Source: Heliocidaris tuberculata
Lineage: Eukaryota; Echinodermata; Echinoidea; Camarodonta; Echinometridae
NCBI GenBank assembly: GCA_025618425.1
Contig: CM046848.1
Span: 25,947,616-26,011,615 of the forward strand
Direction: 5' to 3'
DNA length: 64,000 bases
Shown piece after piece: positions 26,494-42,416 of this stretch. The notes beneath the pieces were generated by a model, which did not search any database, was not told the origin of the DNA, and saw nothing but the letters and a program-made list of their open reading frames with translations. The position numbers and the translations under genes are program-made. The first letter of the stretch is position 1. Every line of letters begins with the position of its first letter.

Positions 26494-29400
26494 CATCTAT
26501 TTATCTATCTATCTTTAAAAAGAAAGAATTTTCACTTTATGTTCACTTTCCCGGGAGTCATGTCATTGATTACTTCTTTAGGAAAGAATATCGAGTGAAT
26601 ATCGAGTGCTCTCTAAAAAGAAAGAGTGAATTTTCAATCTATTTTCACTGACGTCAGTGATCACTGGATTTTTGTTAGAAGGTACTTACTCATGAAAATG
26701 TATAATGGAAATTATCATTACGGCTAATTTTACTATTGAGAAAAAAATCGCAAGGACAACCTGTAACCAACCATAAAAACGTGTCATTATTTTCATGTAT
26801 AAGATGAGCACGTGTTTCAATTTTTTATTTCAGTGTCATAAGGAAAACTTCTATCACCTGCTACAGTTGAACATAATAAATTTTAATCCTAATTTATTGA
26901 AATCTCCTTTCCATTTAATCTTAATTTCTGCATTCTAAACTGTAAAATCTATTTTCTTATGATTTGGTTGATTTATCGATTTTTGTTCCCGTATTGGGGG
27001 AAGTAGTGTAAATGGGTCAAGACCTTAACTCTTTTACGGGCAATTTACTCTAGCGGAAAGGAAGTGAATTTCGAACACGTGCTGTCTGTGTTGGGAACGT
27101 CTACGTAAGTCGTGGTATGAAGATAGTTATCAAAGGGGTGTATTTTAGAGATGACACGTCTGCTTGGCAAACCCGAAATGAATCGAGTGTCTCCCATTTG
27201 TCACTTTCCATCTCTCTCCCAGGACATCTTCAAGTGATATCTTCATCATCACCGCCTTCCTCCGGCTTCGATTCCCCGACAAACTTTCTCGATTGTGGAA
27301 CCCGATTGGGCCGACGCCGAATTCCGGTCCAATTTATTCAAATGTCAAACAAGATTAGTTAGTTAACAAGCTTTGCGATGCTTGGGCCCAACTGCAAGAA
27401 GGCGCGGCCAACATGGCCAAGACGAGTAAAGATGGAAACGAAACGAAAGAAAGAAAAAAACGAGGAAGGGTTAAGATACGAGATAGTATATCATCAGGTG
27501 TCTGCCTTTTTTTACAGACGATGGGGTAATTTTCTTGGCATTCCGAAAAAAAGTGCGCTGGATTAAGATTCATTTATCGCTCTACTAAACAAGACATGGA
27601 CGCGTAGATTACGTAAAAGTGACATTCTTTGAGCATTTCATCAAGCAAAGAAAAAAAAAAGATGCTCTGATCTTTCGTCGTTGATTCACTAGAACGAACC
27701 GCCAGATAATCATCATGATATTTGAAGAACATAACACACAAGAAGGAAATTATGTGGGACTTGTATCCGCAAATGTATCCATTTTAAGAACATTTGAACT
27801 TGATAAGTAGATTACACAATTACTTGACATCTAAAAATAAGAATGTCGGTTTGTAACAACGAGAAATTTAGGGCGAGTAACAGATCGAAATAGATCCGAT
27901 CGTGTTTTAAAGAACGAAGCGACCACTTAACCAAAATTTTGCTTTGAATGTATCCAATATTTGCAAGGCGGCGCAGCTTCTTTCAAAGCGGAGGGGGTGG
28001 GGGCATCAACATAAAAGGGTACTTTTGGGGGGAAATGGGCACATAATATAAGTGACCACTAAGCGAAATAAACACCAGTTTGAGGCATTGGAATACCCTC
28101 ATTCTAATTAATACATTATCAAGCGTCAACTTCAACGATTTATTATATCTTTACGTGTTTTCAAAGATACACGTATTACTTCCATAATACATTAGAGTGG
28201 TGTGTAATGGTCTGATGATTTGTTTTCAAGCGAGTGAAGCTAGTGAGCAAAATTTGTTAGACATTTCTTAATGCTGAAAGCCGCAAGTTGATGCGTTCGG
28301 CTTGATTTAATAGTTAGGTAAACTGTAGTTGCGAGCGAGAGTTGGGAAAATGGTTAGAGAATATCGCCCTAAGTTTCTTTAAATTATGGGCACATGTTAA
28401 CCATGGAACGGGAAATCTTTTGAATGGGGGCATTGTGCCCCTCCTGCCCCCAGCTCTAGTGATATTGGGGTAACTACTGTTACTATAAGCCGCATCGATT
28501 CTTTGAATATAAATAAGACTCTTCTGAGGATTAAGGCCACATTTTGTAAACAACAAAAGGAAATATAGGGAACACTTTAAAAACCCACATCAGATGTGAA
28601 AAAGGGCACCTATCAAAAGAGGAAAAGGGCCCTTATTAGACCGGAAAATGGACACTTATCAGAATGAAAAGGGGGCACTCATTTGATTTGAAAAGTAGCA
28701 CTTATCAGCTCTAGCGTAGCCAAGGGGGCAGGGGGGACTGCCCCTGACAACCTGTGACAAAAAAATTGTCCCCCCCCCCCCCCATTTTAGAACTGATAAA
28801 CTTTTTTTTTTTTTTTTTTTTTTTTTGCTTGTCAGAGAATTATCTAGCAAAACTGAACCCCATAAATCTGATATCCCCCGAGCGTCTTTTGGAGGGCTGG
28901 CAATTTTTTTTTTCAAAGTTTGTGCTCCACCCCCCCCCCCCTCCCCCGAGCGCCGCCTCTGAATATTTGTGACTATGTTACTAAGTAATTATGCAAAGGA
29001 AATGATAGAATAACATTTAAATACCCTATGATCAATGCTTTATTAAGATATTAAAGGCAAACAGTATATTACATCGATTATTATTACAAGGGTTTGTAGT
29101 ATGAAATCATTTTCATGTTATATATATTAAAAAATCGCCCAATTTTAATATGTTTTGAAAAGGGGTTCCAATAATATTTTGCTGGAATAAAATTATGCAA
29201 TTTCTTTCTATCATTAAAGTAATATCACGAAATAAATTCACCGATGTCAGAGACTACTTTAAACGTTAGCATGGCCCATTGTTCATAAGAATGCAATTTC
29301 ACAAAATTTCTAGAATTTATTTCTTTCTTAAAGAGGAGCATAAGATCCTAAATGCCTTCTTCGTACACGCGTTAATAATTTTACTCATCAAAATTAGAAC

Positions 29401-31663
29401 GGCATGCTTAATGCTAAAATTAATTTGCAACGGCGGATACGTGTTTCGCGGTTGGAAAGAATGGCTTAATGTACACGTCAGATTGCACTATCTCAGGTAC
29501 GACAAGCCATGATTCGCCAAAATCTGCAAACACCTTCATGATCTAAGGTTGACAGCGTAATCGCGTGTGTCGCTAGTCAATTATCGGCGCGAAACAAACT
29601 GCACTTTCCGCGTTTAGCAGACGACCGTTCTTTGCAGCATCATCCTCGCTCCTTAATCGCTTTTAGCTAGGGGCGGTGCATCTACAGGGATTAAGACAAG
29701 GTGAAAAGTGCTGCACTTCTGAGTAATATCATGTCATTCGCAATGCTCAGGTACATAGTTGTATTAAATGATGAGCAATTCTATGCCAAGTATGATAAAG
29801 GTTGTAATCGCTCGAACGTCTAGACAAAGACAGTTGCCGTGTGAAAACCGGAAACGGGAATAAAATGTACCACCCACGCTGGCAATGATTATGTGATGAT
29901 AACTTTCACAAAAATATCAAACGGAGAATGCTCCATCATCACTACATTCGTATTCTTCACATTAATGTAAGCTAAGCCTACAACAATGTTAAAGCAGCTA
30001 GGGCGGATCCGGAATTTATAAAAAGGTGGTTCATTTTTCTTTTCTAATCAGACAAGAAAAAAATGTCATCAGATTTTTGTGAATGTTGAAATACATCCAA
30101 AAAGCTCTGACAAAAACGGGGGTCGCCCCCGTAACCCCTTCAGGATCCGCCAATTTAAAGGTAATTTTTTTTCTTCTTTTAATGAAAATGAAAATGGTTG
30201 AATTATGCAAGTCTGTCTTAAACTAAGTAAACTTAAAGTATATTGGAGAGGTCCAGGCAAAAAGATATCGTTTTGTGAGGTTAAAAAAGAAGTTTTACTC
30301 TTTCTAAATTTTCTCTGTTTTTCTTAAGTGTGAATTATGAGACCTCTAGGAAGAAAATAGCCATTACACTAATGCAGGAGCGGATCCAGGGTGAGGCCGA
30401 ATCGGCCGCCCCCACCCCCCCCCCCCCCCTTTGAAACCCAACTGGCATACCTTAAGTACACTATTAAAAAATGCCTCCTTAATTGTGTACTTTCCCGGCT
30501 CTGTGCCCCCTCTTTTACAAAATCCTGAATCAGCCCCTGTAATGCCTCTGAATAGAGCTATCCAGAAATTTTTTTAAATTTGTTTTTTGATTTGTAAAAT
30601 ATGTATATTCGTCTATATTCATATATTCAGTATATGTTTGTATTAGAATTCGTATACGGAAAACCAAACCAAAACATTTCCTCTAACGTTTCCGTTACAC
30701 AATTTTATTTGTTTCCTTGACTTGAACAAATGACGTTTGTCCTTCGACTGCACGAGAAGAAAGAGCCAAGACGATGAGGCTATGGCAATGGGAAGCCGCC
30801 CGCCTGGCAGACCACACGAACCAGCTCTCAATGTTTAACAGTTGTTCAACGACCAAGAGATCTTATGCAGAGGCGAGAAGAGGGTGAATTATAGAAGAAG
30901 AGTATGGGGGAGAGAGAAAGGGAGCGCATGTATGTTCGTCTCCTTGCGTCGTAAAAATTTCGAGAAGTGGACATAATTTTTATTGCAAGGTTATGCTACT
31001 AATAATATCAAACTTGGCTAAACCCTCTGTTTTTTCGCGTTAGTGAGCTTCGAGCTTCTACTTCCGAATTCTGACGTTTTGAAATGGACCACACTCAGTT
31101 TCTATTTTATATTTTCTTATGTAAACACAAACTTTAGAAAGAAAAAAAAGTTATTGAATAATCTAGGGATGGTTTGCCTTATACAAAATAAATCTTTGTT
31201 GTTGTTGTTGTTCTGTGTGCAAACGTTGTAAAGCGGCCTTTATTCATTCATTTGTCACTTAGCTGGTCACGTGATCCTCATCATTTCATCACCCTTTCAT
31301 TAACCTATTTCTCTCAAACATCCCTGTCTGTCAGTGCGACATCTTCTACTATATATTGCGCGTATGTGGAAGATGCAATAAATTAGTCGATTGACAATAA
31401 TTTTGAAAAGTGATTTCCTGCAATGATATTTCTTAACCGATTTTTTTCGCTTCCTCCATTTTTATTGTTTTACTTTTTATGAATCGGTGGGAAAATATAA
31501 AACTACATGACTGTGCTAGAACATCACTAAAATAAATTGATTCTTTTTTTATATCGCTATGCAGGATGTGAAAAATAAATGGCAAAAAATACTTCTTTCG
31601 TCTGCAAAATTTGTCGCTTTTGTCGTCTGTCTCCTCCCCTCTCTCTCTCTCTCTCTCTCTCTC

Positions 31664-31701
<38 letters not shown>

Positions 31702-34700
31702 TCTCTTCTCTTTCTGTCTCCCTCTTCCTCCTTCCTCTCTCTATCTCACTCTTATCTATTTTCCTCCCTCTCTTCTCTTTCTCATTTTGTCTAACCATTT
31801 CTTTTCTCTCTGACTCTCTCATGTACTTTCCCCTTTTGACCACATACTATAACTTTTGATTCAGAGCCCTACCAGATACATGAGTAAAAAGAGCAAAAAT
31901 TTCTGCACACACTGTGTCCATTTTTGTTACATGACAATATTGCGTTTGATCCCATAAAATCCTTAATTCACCAAAATCATTGATTTTTATCAAAATTGGC
32001 AACTTTTTCAATTTTTCGCCAATTTTTAACCATCTTCAAAGACATTACCCCTTATTACAATCTTGTAGTACTAAAAGAAAAATATTATTGTTGCCAATTT
32101 GAAGAACAAAATGTGATCAATTTAGCCCTGAAATAATTCCTGTCCTGAAAGGTTAATAGGTCTCCTGTCTCTCTCTCTCTTTCTAACTTTCTAACTATCT
32201 TTGTCTACATACCATTTCTTTTCCTACTCTGACTATGTTCACTCTTCAAATTGGGTACTACAAGATTGTAATAAGTGGTAATGTCTTTGAAAACAATATA
32301 CGTGAAAAGTTGAAAAAGCCAATTTTTCAATGATTTTGTCAATGTGTTAATTTAAGGTTCCTTCCCAATATTTCATGTAACAAAAATTGACACATGTAAT
32401 CCCTCTGTATCTGGTTAATGAATCAAAAGTTATTTGTTCAATTCTTACTTTAATTCTATTTTTACTTTAACATCTCACTCTTATCTATTTCTCTGTCAGT
32501 CTCCCTCTCTCTCCCCTTTCTAACATTTTGTCTGACCATTTCTTTGCCTCTCTATCTGTGTTCTCTGTCATTGGTCTAATAATGCTTACATACGTAATAG
32601 TTTTCATGTTCAGTATAGTATTCTACGTCAAATCCACAATTATGTCTCTGACTGTTCAAATGTTGCGCGTTTTCACTTTGTGGTTAAGATCGCGTGCCCC
32701 AGCACTATCACCGTGTATTAGAATAAAACGATCAGACATGGTTTGGCGGGAATCTCGATGCATAAAAAATAAAGCCTACCTAGGCTCATCCCCACATCGT
32801 CTGCTGGACTAGCGAAGGCGACTATGAAGGAATTTATGACAGGTAGACAAGGGCTTCACTACACAATATTTTGAATGAGGGGATTTTCAACAAGTTCCCT
32901 CTCCCCCCCCCCCCCAAAAAAAAAGTAATACTCCTTTTTTTTTTTTTTTCTTTTGCCGTCGTGGATATTTTTCCTATTTTTCCGTCAAGGCAATGATAAT
33001 TCTAAATTTAAAAAAAAAAGAAAAGAAGAAAAGAATGCGGTGTGAACTAGCAATGCCCTGCAGATAGTTAGAGTAGATTAAGAAGAAAAGCACGGCGTGA
33101 ATAAAATGAGGAGGCCCGGGAGAAGAGGGCGAACATTGAGTACATGGCGGTTTTCAGGACAATGTGAATTTTCTAATGAGTCATTCCTACATCGTGGAAA
33201 CGAATAAAATTATTTATCCTACTGCAATGATACAGCGAAAGCCTAGTGGTAGTGTTATTATCCAATAAACAACAGATATCAGGTTCGAATCCCCGTTTAG
33301 AAATCCGCTACTTCAATTTCGAACATGTCTCATTTGAAGTTTCAATGTTTATTTATTTTCCACAAACATTTATTTTTTATAATTTTTTTAAAAACAGTAC
33401 AGATGAAAATTAAGAACAAAAACATAACAAATATGTGAATTGGAACATAGATACAACAGAATGTCATTCAATGGACTTACACTGATAAAGCGATAATAAT
33501 ATTGTAATTGTAAAGGAAAACATAAGTGGAGGTGTCTATTAAGTAAGCATGTCTTGTATTTCATAGACCCCAGTTTGGAAAAAAAAGTAAAAATAGTTAA
33601 GGTCCTCAAATTAAAAAAACAAACAAAAAAAAACGTGATAATTTGAGCAATATTAGCAAGTTTTTTAAAAAGAAAACAAAAACAAAAACAAAAAGAAGGG
33701 AGATGTGAACATTACTTGGGAGAGAGAGAGAAAAGAACAAGACAAAAAATGTTGTGAACAAGTAATACGGGGGGGGGGGGGAGATAAGGAGGCAGGGATA
33801 ACTAGAAAGAGAGGTGGAGGAATAGAAAGAGATACATTGTCAGCTTGATATTTCTAGCATGGAAATAGACGTCAATTGAGCAATAGTCAGTTTTCTGTAA
33901 AGCTGAAACTGCTGAATCTAATTTATGAAGAATCGGTACAAGATTTTTCTCATTTCATATGAAATTAATATGCATAAAATGTGTAAAATGTATATATAAT
34001 ACACATTAGACCTGGCATTCCTTTTAATGCATATGCACAGGAGGAAATCTCTGATGATTTTACAGCAAGTGGTACAAAGCTACACAGATAGACCTTTTTA
34101 TTCATGCAGCAACATTTTCAAAATAACGCGTTTTGGGTAAAATATCAATTTAATTCAATTAAAAGCAACATTATTTTATTTTTTCCTATTCTTGAGTGAG
34201 ATTGTGTAAGTTTGTTGTTAAAAAATATGCCGGGGGGGGGCTACATACACACATAGTGATAAAAAATTGTAACTAAAAATATTAGATTTTTAAAAGAGCA
34301 CGCAACTTTTTTTTTGTTTTTTTTTTTTTTGACAATTAACATACACTGATGAACTTTCTTTTAAAGACTGCTTGCGGCATTATCTTTTCAAATATGCATT
34401 AAATTGGTTTTATCAGAACATCAAATTAGTCCTAAGTTTCAGAATTATGAAGGGGGAAAATACTCAGAAAATGAGTAAAGAGGTTTTATCACTCCACCGA
34501 TGATATGCAACATCAACGTAATATCTGAATTTTGTCTCCCTTTCTGAGCCCAACATACACCAGATTATAGACTATTTAACCGCTCTGCTGAGGCATAATA
34601 TACTGTAAAGCTTGACATCGTCCCCAACCACAAAGCCATTCTGCAAAGGTCAATGGTATCTCTCAAGAGCAAAACCCGAAAGGGCATTTTTGTTTTTGTT

Positions 34701-37700
34701 TCGTGTCCAGGCCTCTATATACCAACCAACTAATGCCAAGTATAACTGTCCACACACGGGCATGCATTTCTCGTTAACATAGCTGAATCAAACGAAAAGA
34801 CATTCCGTGATGTGACTTGTCATATGGAGCTACATGGTCAGCTACAATACAGCGGTGGAGTGATGATTATGACAGACTGAGTGAAGGGGAGGGGGCACTA
34901 GAGTGCATATTAAAGGGAGGGTGCACAAGTTTTCGATCTGATGTGATCTGATATGAAATGATTCATTCAATATAAAATCATCGCAGCCACAATTGAAATT
35001 GATTTTTCCTACAATGAAATAAATAAAAATGCATATATAGGCTGCGGTATAGTAACGACATTGAATAATAACAAAATTTGTAAATTAAAAGAAAAAGTGT
35101 AAACAGAGATTCGGTTTGAATTCAATAATAATATTTGAATATCATAATATTTGATTATTGGTAGTAATATTATTTTTAGTGAACTGTTCGCATAACTTCG
35201 GAAAAGGTTAGGAAGTGTTGAAATTTACAAGGAAAAGATGCATGAAGATTCAAATGCATGCTTATCATTTACTTTTGGTATTCTGCAAACATTAAGTTAT
35301 CAGTGTAAAAAAAGAATACAAGACAAATAATACAAGTGCAATGCCTTGTGTTTTAAAACAGTGAACAATATTAATTTTATTTGAAACGTTGCAGTATTTC
35401 TTCAAGAATTTTATCATAGATTCCTGTACTATTCAACAACTTTCATTTCTATTTAAAGGTAAAGTGGAGTTCTGGTCATGAGATTAAATTTTGAAAGAAA
35501 TTGTCTCAAAGCACTTGGGAAAGGTTGATTATATAGAACATAAGAATTGATGCTGTATAGGTTTTGGAATCACCAAAATGATAAGAAATTGACTCAATCC
35601 TGCTGAGAGTCACATGCACTGCACACAGAAATGTGTATATAGGACTACACACAAATGTCAGGCCCGAACATTTCAGCTGTTTTTTGGTCATATTTTGAAT
35701 GTGAGGGCATTTGAAGAGCAATCCTTTTCAGGGGACATTTCTATTACGATAATCTTCCAAATTAACATAAAAGAATGAGAAAGCTCGCAAAATATTTTTT
35801 ACCTCTCCCAGAACTCAACCTTCTCTTTAAAGGTACTGTGTAACATTTTGGCATGGTTGTGAAAGTTGTTGAATTGTTTGTTAATTTTGTCCAAGAATGT
35901 GAGAAATGGTTCCCCTTGAAAGATTATACTAAAAATAAAGTTTCATAAGGGGGAAAAATAATGTTCATTATCCATAACAATGATATGAATTCTATAATTA
36001 CGACTGTAGAAATCATATGCATTGATCATTATTATATCATCGAAACTACGGTTGTAATTTCAAATGAATTCTATACCAATTCCACCATTCATAATTATAA
36101 GCTAGCTTCTTCCTATACCTTTCGGATTACTTTTCTACATGTATTTCAAAACTTTAAACAGCACTTTTAAAGATGTTAGATAGTCCCTTTAAGACGAAGA
36201 CAGTCCCCCCTCAAAGGAGGAGTAGACAATAGTACATGAGACAGTGTGATGAATCAGCGATTGATTACGATTACAGATTGAGGGAGGGGGCAGAATTGCT
36301 GCGAAACGGGAGAAAAAAGTGCAAATCTAAGAGATAATCATCATTTTATATACTACTCAATGAACTTCAAACCCGGTATGGGATATCTGCATGTTGTCAT
36401 AGTGCATCATTGTTATAGACACTCTGTTAGTTTTGATTAGTTCAAGAAAAATAATACTGCTATACATGCTGTGTATAATAAGACTTAAAAGAAATGTTGT
36501 CCTTTGGTGCTTTATATTTAGGTGCATAATGTAAGACATGAAAAGAAATAGTTTAAATTGAAGTAATGACTATATGACCATTTCACTACAGCAAAATGTG
36601 AGAATTATAAGCGATGAACTGAAATGATATAAACAAAGATATGATAAGAGGCGGATAGAGAGAGAAGGGGGGGGGCGATGAAAGAGCGAAAGAAAAAAAC
36701 GAATATAGGGAATTATAGAAGCCATTGCTTGCAAAGTCATTAAGTGACAATATTCCCGTTGAGAAATATGCCGCAATTTATTTCAAAAGTTCCCGACACA
36801 TCCTGAAAAATTGATCGAAATTCTACTGAAGTACAATGAAAAGAACCAGAATTTTAAAAGAAGCAATTTTAACACATTTTATGAAGACAAAAAGCAGAAG
36901 TCGATATTAAATTGTTTCTTTCATATCCATCGACATTCGTCTTACGCCGGACGCTGCTCGGAAATCAATTTCCTTCTGAGACTCTCAACAGCTTCCTCTC
37001 AACAAATTGAAAAGGGAAACTGGATATTCTTTTAATTATCCGACTTTCGCTCGCCACCGAGGGAAGACGGACGGCAAAATGAATGCGCAACTAGCACGAG
37101 GTGCGACACAAAATCTGACCTCAGCCATCAATTCTTTCTTTAAAATTTGGTGTTTATAATCATCCAACGCTTTTCATCCCGTGAGACAATCAAAAACGCA
37201 TAGATTTTGGTAAGAATATATGATTTTTTTTTCTTCCCCTAGTTTCTTTGCAATCAATCAGGAGGAGAAATAAACAATAACTCGTTAATAATTACAACAA
37301 AAATGTCCCTGTGTTGGTTTATGGTATCTGCAAAGGTGTGCGGTAAGAACGTCTTCAAATTTAGAAAACTGATTAACAATAATGAATATCAATTCCACCT
37401 GCACTGTAGTTTTTTTTTTCTTCAGAGAGATGTCTTTTGTAATTTGCATTTTTCAAATGTATATCAATAGAGAGCAAGTATTATCATAAGCGGCACGAGA
37501 TCTAGAACAGTATTGATCTACATGTTGCCGCCTTTATATAAAGTTCTCTAGTTCATGTTGTTCTGAAGGAATTGTCATCCGCCTCTTTACAGGCATCCTA
37601 CCAGATCTTACGCCGTAATGATATCATGTAGGTAATGAATTTAATGAAAGAGTTCTTGTGAATGACTGTTACATTGTACTTTCAGTGATTAGGTCCGTAT

Positions 37701-40444
37701 GTAATAACTATATACCACGTTATTCCTGTAGTATGGCATTGGTCTTAGGGTATAATGCATGGTATGATGCATTATTTCGACTTATCCCAAGTGTTGGCAC
37801 TCTAAATTACCCAATATTGGTAAACAGGGAGCATTCATGTTTGTTGGATAAAAATATTGTACCCAATATTGGGTATATTGGGTAATTTTAGATAAAATTG
37901 TTGTGTAGAATTTTACTAAGTATTGGGAATATTGGGTAAAATTTTACACCAGATACAGACATGTCCCCTTTTACCTAATACTGGGTGGGTTCTTTTTGAA
38001 AGTGTGGAGTATTGACTTCTCAGAGGTTTGAATGATTTGTTTAAAACAATGTTATTATTCTAATTTAGATGGAAGTAAATTGCGCAATATGAAGTGGATA
38101 ACGACGTGTATACTGCATGAAGACTATAGGACGAGAGCTATAGCAATAGTTGTAAAAGCGATTTTAAAAGTATATCAAATCCACTCTGAATATCTGTCAG
38201 AGGTTACAACAAAATTTAAAAGCCTATTATCATGATAATCCGCTCCAGAACAAAAAATAAATAAAAATAAAAAGATAAGTGAACAATAACATTCAAATCC
38301 ACTTAAAAATGAAATTGTGGATTTTTTGTATCATTCAAAGAAATGTGAAAAATCCATTTTAGGGCAGCTTACCTTTACTACAAACCACATAAAAGGTCTC
38401 CCCCCCCCCCTCCCTCCAGTATAGAGACATGATTCGTAAAGAGGGGGGGGGAGAGAGATGAAAGGGAAAAAGGAGATCAATAGATAGGTAGAGAGAGGGG
38501 GGTAGGGAAAGAGGGGGTATAGGGGAGGTGAGGGAGAGGGGTGGGCCCATATACACGTAAAATTAACACTAGAACAGAACTGCATAAATTGCCCCCGAAA
38601 TAACTAGTCTAATGTAGACATTAAGATCTCATTAAATAAAGGGATCAACTTTTGGAATGCAATGTTGAAATATTCCATAACATGATGCGGGGTATTTATG
38701 GAAACCAATTTCAAGGTTAAGGCTAATTAGATTACAGAGTAATAATTCGGCGACAAGTAGGAAAAAATCAATTGGAGGATTTAAAAACGATCAGCGCGGA
38801 GTCGTTATAGGGCCGAGTTTTCAACACGTGGTGCATGGATTGATGAGAGAGCGGCCTTGTGTGAGGTTTGCCGCCGTGTCGGCTCCCGTGGATGGTTAAT
38901 TGGAAACCCGCTGCACTACACCGCCCCTCCAGCAAGTCTCCCCAATAGCTTTTTACATGGAGAGAGATACATAACGAAAGTGCATCGCAGGTAATAATAG
39001 TAGTTCATGGGTGATGAAATGAACAGAGAAGTGAATAGGGAAGAGAAAGTGCAGTCTCATCTAAGATGAAACACTGATGCTGATGATTATGATGATGCTC
39101 TCTCATTGGGCCATACAGTCTGTGTCATCTAGTGCTAAAACAATACCCCATACCCCTGATTAAGCTACCAGTGCGAGCTCCCCAATAATGAATTTGCTAA
39201 CAATGTTTTTACATGCAAATGAATCTCCCAAATGCCTGAGTACTTCGGCATATTGTACTGTACACCTTCAAAGTTTTGTATCAAGTGCATGTATATTTAA
39301 GCCTGTATACAATAACTTATAATGTCAAAGCAAAACAAAGCAAAACAAACGAGCAATCGTAAATGAACAGAAAATGAATAAGAAAGAAAATCAATTTTTA
39401 TCATTGACCTTATTCTAATCTTTTTCTTTTCCACCCGGTATGTTTGAAGTTTCGGGCTGATGTTATTTGCATTTCATCACTGTTTCAATGTGCTAATGTT
39501 CTAGTTCTGGTTTATTTAACGTGTTTTATAATTGTCTTTATGATGTGGATATTAAATACTGTGTGATTTAAAATAGCTAAAGCCTAATATTGAGCACCTT
39601 GTGTTATGAGAATACAGTAATTTTATCGTTATTACTTTTTCTGATATCATTGTGAATAAGTACCACCCATCTCCACCCCATCTGTTCTGTAAATCAAAGT
39701 GTCTTGGTGGATTTTTAACCAAAATAATCATTAACTACATTACGTCAAATTCCGTGTAATATCGGCCATGACTGTAATAACAATATTCCTGTTTTCTTCT
39801 TATATTTAGAAACTCACTTTGGCTCAGTTTTGCTCCAGTGCCCACATGTTACCATGGTTACTGGGCATGTATCACGTATCACTGAATACTTTTTGCTTTA
39901 CCGGATGTCACAAAACCCGAAGGATACATAGATAAATAATAGACCAAAATATGATGATGATAAATACTAAAAACGAAAATATCAATTATTGAAATATTAA
40001 TGATGATACTACCTACTAATAATTATATTGACAGTAATAATAATAATTGAAATAATGATGATTATAAGGATGAATGATTACAGAATAGCAATACTGATAA
40101 CGATGATGAAGATAATGATCATTAAGATGATGATATCAATATTTATAACAGTACAAATGATGATAGTAGTAGTAAAATGATAAGGATTATGATAATAACA
40201 ATAATAATAATAATAATGATAATAATAAAAATGACAATAATAATAATAATAATGACAATGATGATAATAATAATAACAAATAATAATGATAATAAAAAAT
40301 AATAATAACCATGAAACGTAAATCTATAAAGCTGTATAAATAATACAAATTATATAAAATAACCATAAAGCCGGTAGAGCTTGAATGAAACAATGAAATA
40401 GTAGTTTTATATAACGTAATTCTCAAAAGGTCCACATGAATGTA

Positions 40445-40477
<33 letters not shown>

Positions 40478-41475
40478 GCGACTTATCTCACAGTGTATAT
40501 ATCTGCTATGTCACTTCCACTTGAGAGAGTGATGGGTTTGACAGTGCCTTTTCTTTCAGCGAATTCCAATCGTCAAGACTCCTTCTTTAAATGGCCATAC
40601 CAATGTATTATCATCAATGCTAATGATGTTTCGACATGTTAGATGTATAATCAAACTGGATAGGGGTTCTGAGTGATATCTATGTTACAACATATCTATT
40701 TTTGATACTGTGGAAAGTGTATTTTGCCGGCAGCTCGGTTGCCGGTGAATTACTACATTTTTTATCAATATTTCAAAATATGGTATCATATTTTTTATAT
40801 TGACTGTGAAATAAATTTACTTTTTAAAAGCTATGGTGAACAATACATATAATGCACTATATTTTTTATACTAATATTGCGAAGATCGTTCATATTTTCC
40901 AGTATCTCGAAAATTGTGGCTTAAAATGAAATTCCTTATCATTTTCAATCCTTATTTCACTCCTTTTGTGGTAATTTTCACCTGGTAATTTAGAAAATAA
41001 TATCAAATCATTATTAATTGCATTTATTATATTTAGGGGGGAAAGGTATAAGGAAGGGGTCAATATTTGAAAATAATCTGTAACCAATCAGACAAAATTC
41101 CGAATACCAAAATATGTGAATGTTTCACAGTAAAATGATCACAATCATGGTTTCAGTATTAATACTCTTTGTCCCTACATCCCCAAATTGTAATTTTACT
41201 TCATCATTTTACCAATGACAGAATCATAAACCAAAGCTTTATATGCGTCCTGAAAATATTTCTTTTCTTTCTTTTGTTGTTGTTGTTGCAATACTAAATT
41301 TTTACACATTGATTTGAACCAGTTCTGATGTAGGGATGGCAGTAGTATGACATGTCCATAAAAAAACAACAAGACAACTAGTAATACAAATGAAGGAGTA
41401 TAGGAGTATTTATAGTAGTTGTTGTTTTAGAAAAAGTAGTAGTAATACGATAGTAGTAGTAGTAGTAGTAGTAGT

Positions 41476-41506
<31 letters not shown>

Positions 41507-41507
41507 A

Positions 41508-41552
<45 letters not shown>

Positions 41553-42346
41553 AAGTACGGATATTATCAGTAAAATAAAAGAAGCAGTAGTAGTATAGTA
41601 GTCATGGTAGTAGTAGTAGTTGTGGTGGTAGTGGTAGTAGAAGTAAAAGTAGTAGTAGTAGTAGTATAGTAGTAGTAGTAGTAGTAGTAGTAATAGTAGT
41701 AGTCGTAGTAATAGTCATGTAGTAGTAGTAGTAGTAGTAGTAGTAGTATATGAGAGCTAACGTATAGACCAGTTCGGAGTTAGCTTGGGTACAAATGACC
41801 CCCCAAAATCCACATATCTTTTGCACATAGAGACATCCTACTTTGTGCCTTTTAGAATAGTCACTGCCCAAAAGGGTGAAGGTGATTCATGAATACCTTT
41901 TGTCAGCCCACTGTAGAAGAATACTTCCAGCTGTGTATCAAAGAATGTCCCTCTGATAAATACATAAATAATGATTACATGACTATCATGAGCATGTATC
42001 CAGTATCCGTCTCAGTGGGTTTTACAATTTGGGTACAAATGACCTTTATCTGCTCATGCTCAGATTGTATCTACGAACTGGCTTATTTCCTAGAAATCAA
42101 TTATTACATGTACATGTACACTCTAAAAAGCGATTGGGTAAAATTTTACCCCAAATTTGGTTGATCTAACCCAATTTGGGGTGAATTTTACCCAATATTT
42201 GATTCTTTTTTGGAGTGTATATATTTGTATTTATTAAATCGAATAAAATTTATCATAAAAATCCATGTACTATATTCTTATTTATCTTTTTTTTTTCAAA
42301 TCCATGCCAAAATTTGTCTTGAAAGATGCAATGGAATAATTAGATC

Positions 42347-42416
<70 letters not shown>

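Noticed and set aside
33238..33302. tRNA gene
   Set aside because: Good B-box but no acceptor stem that pairs.
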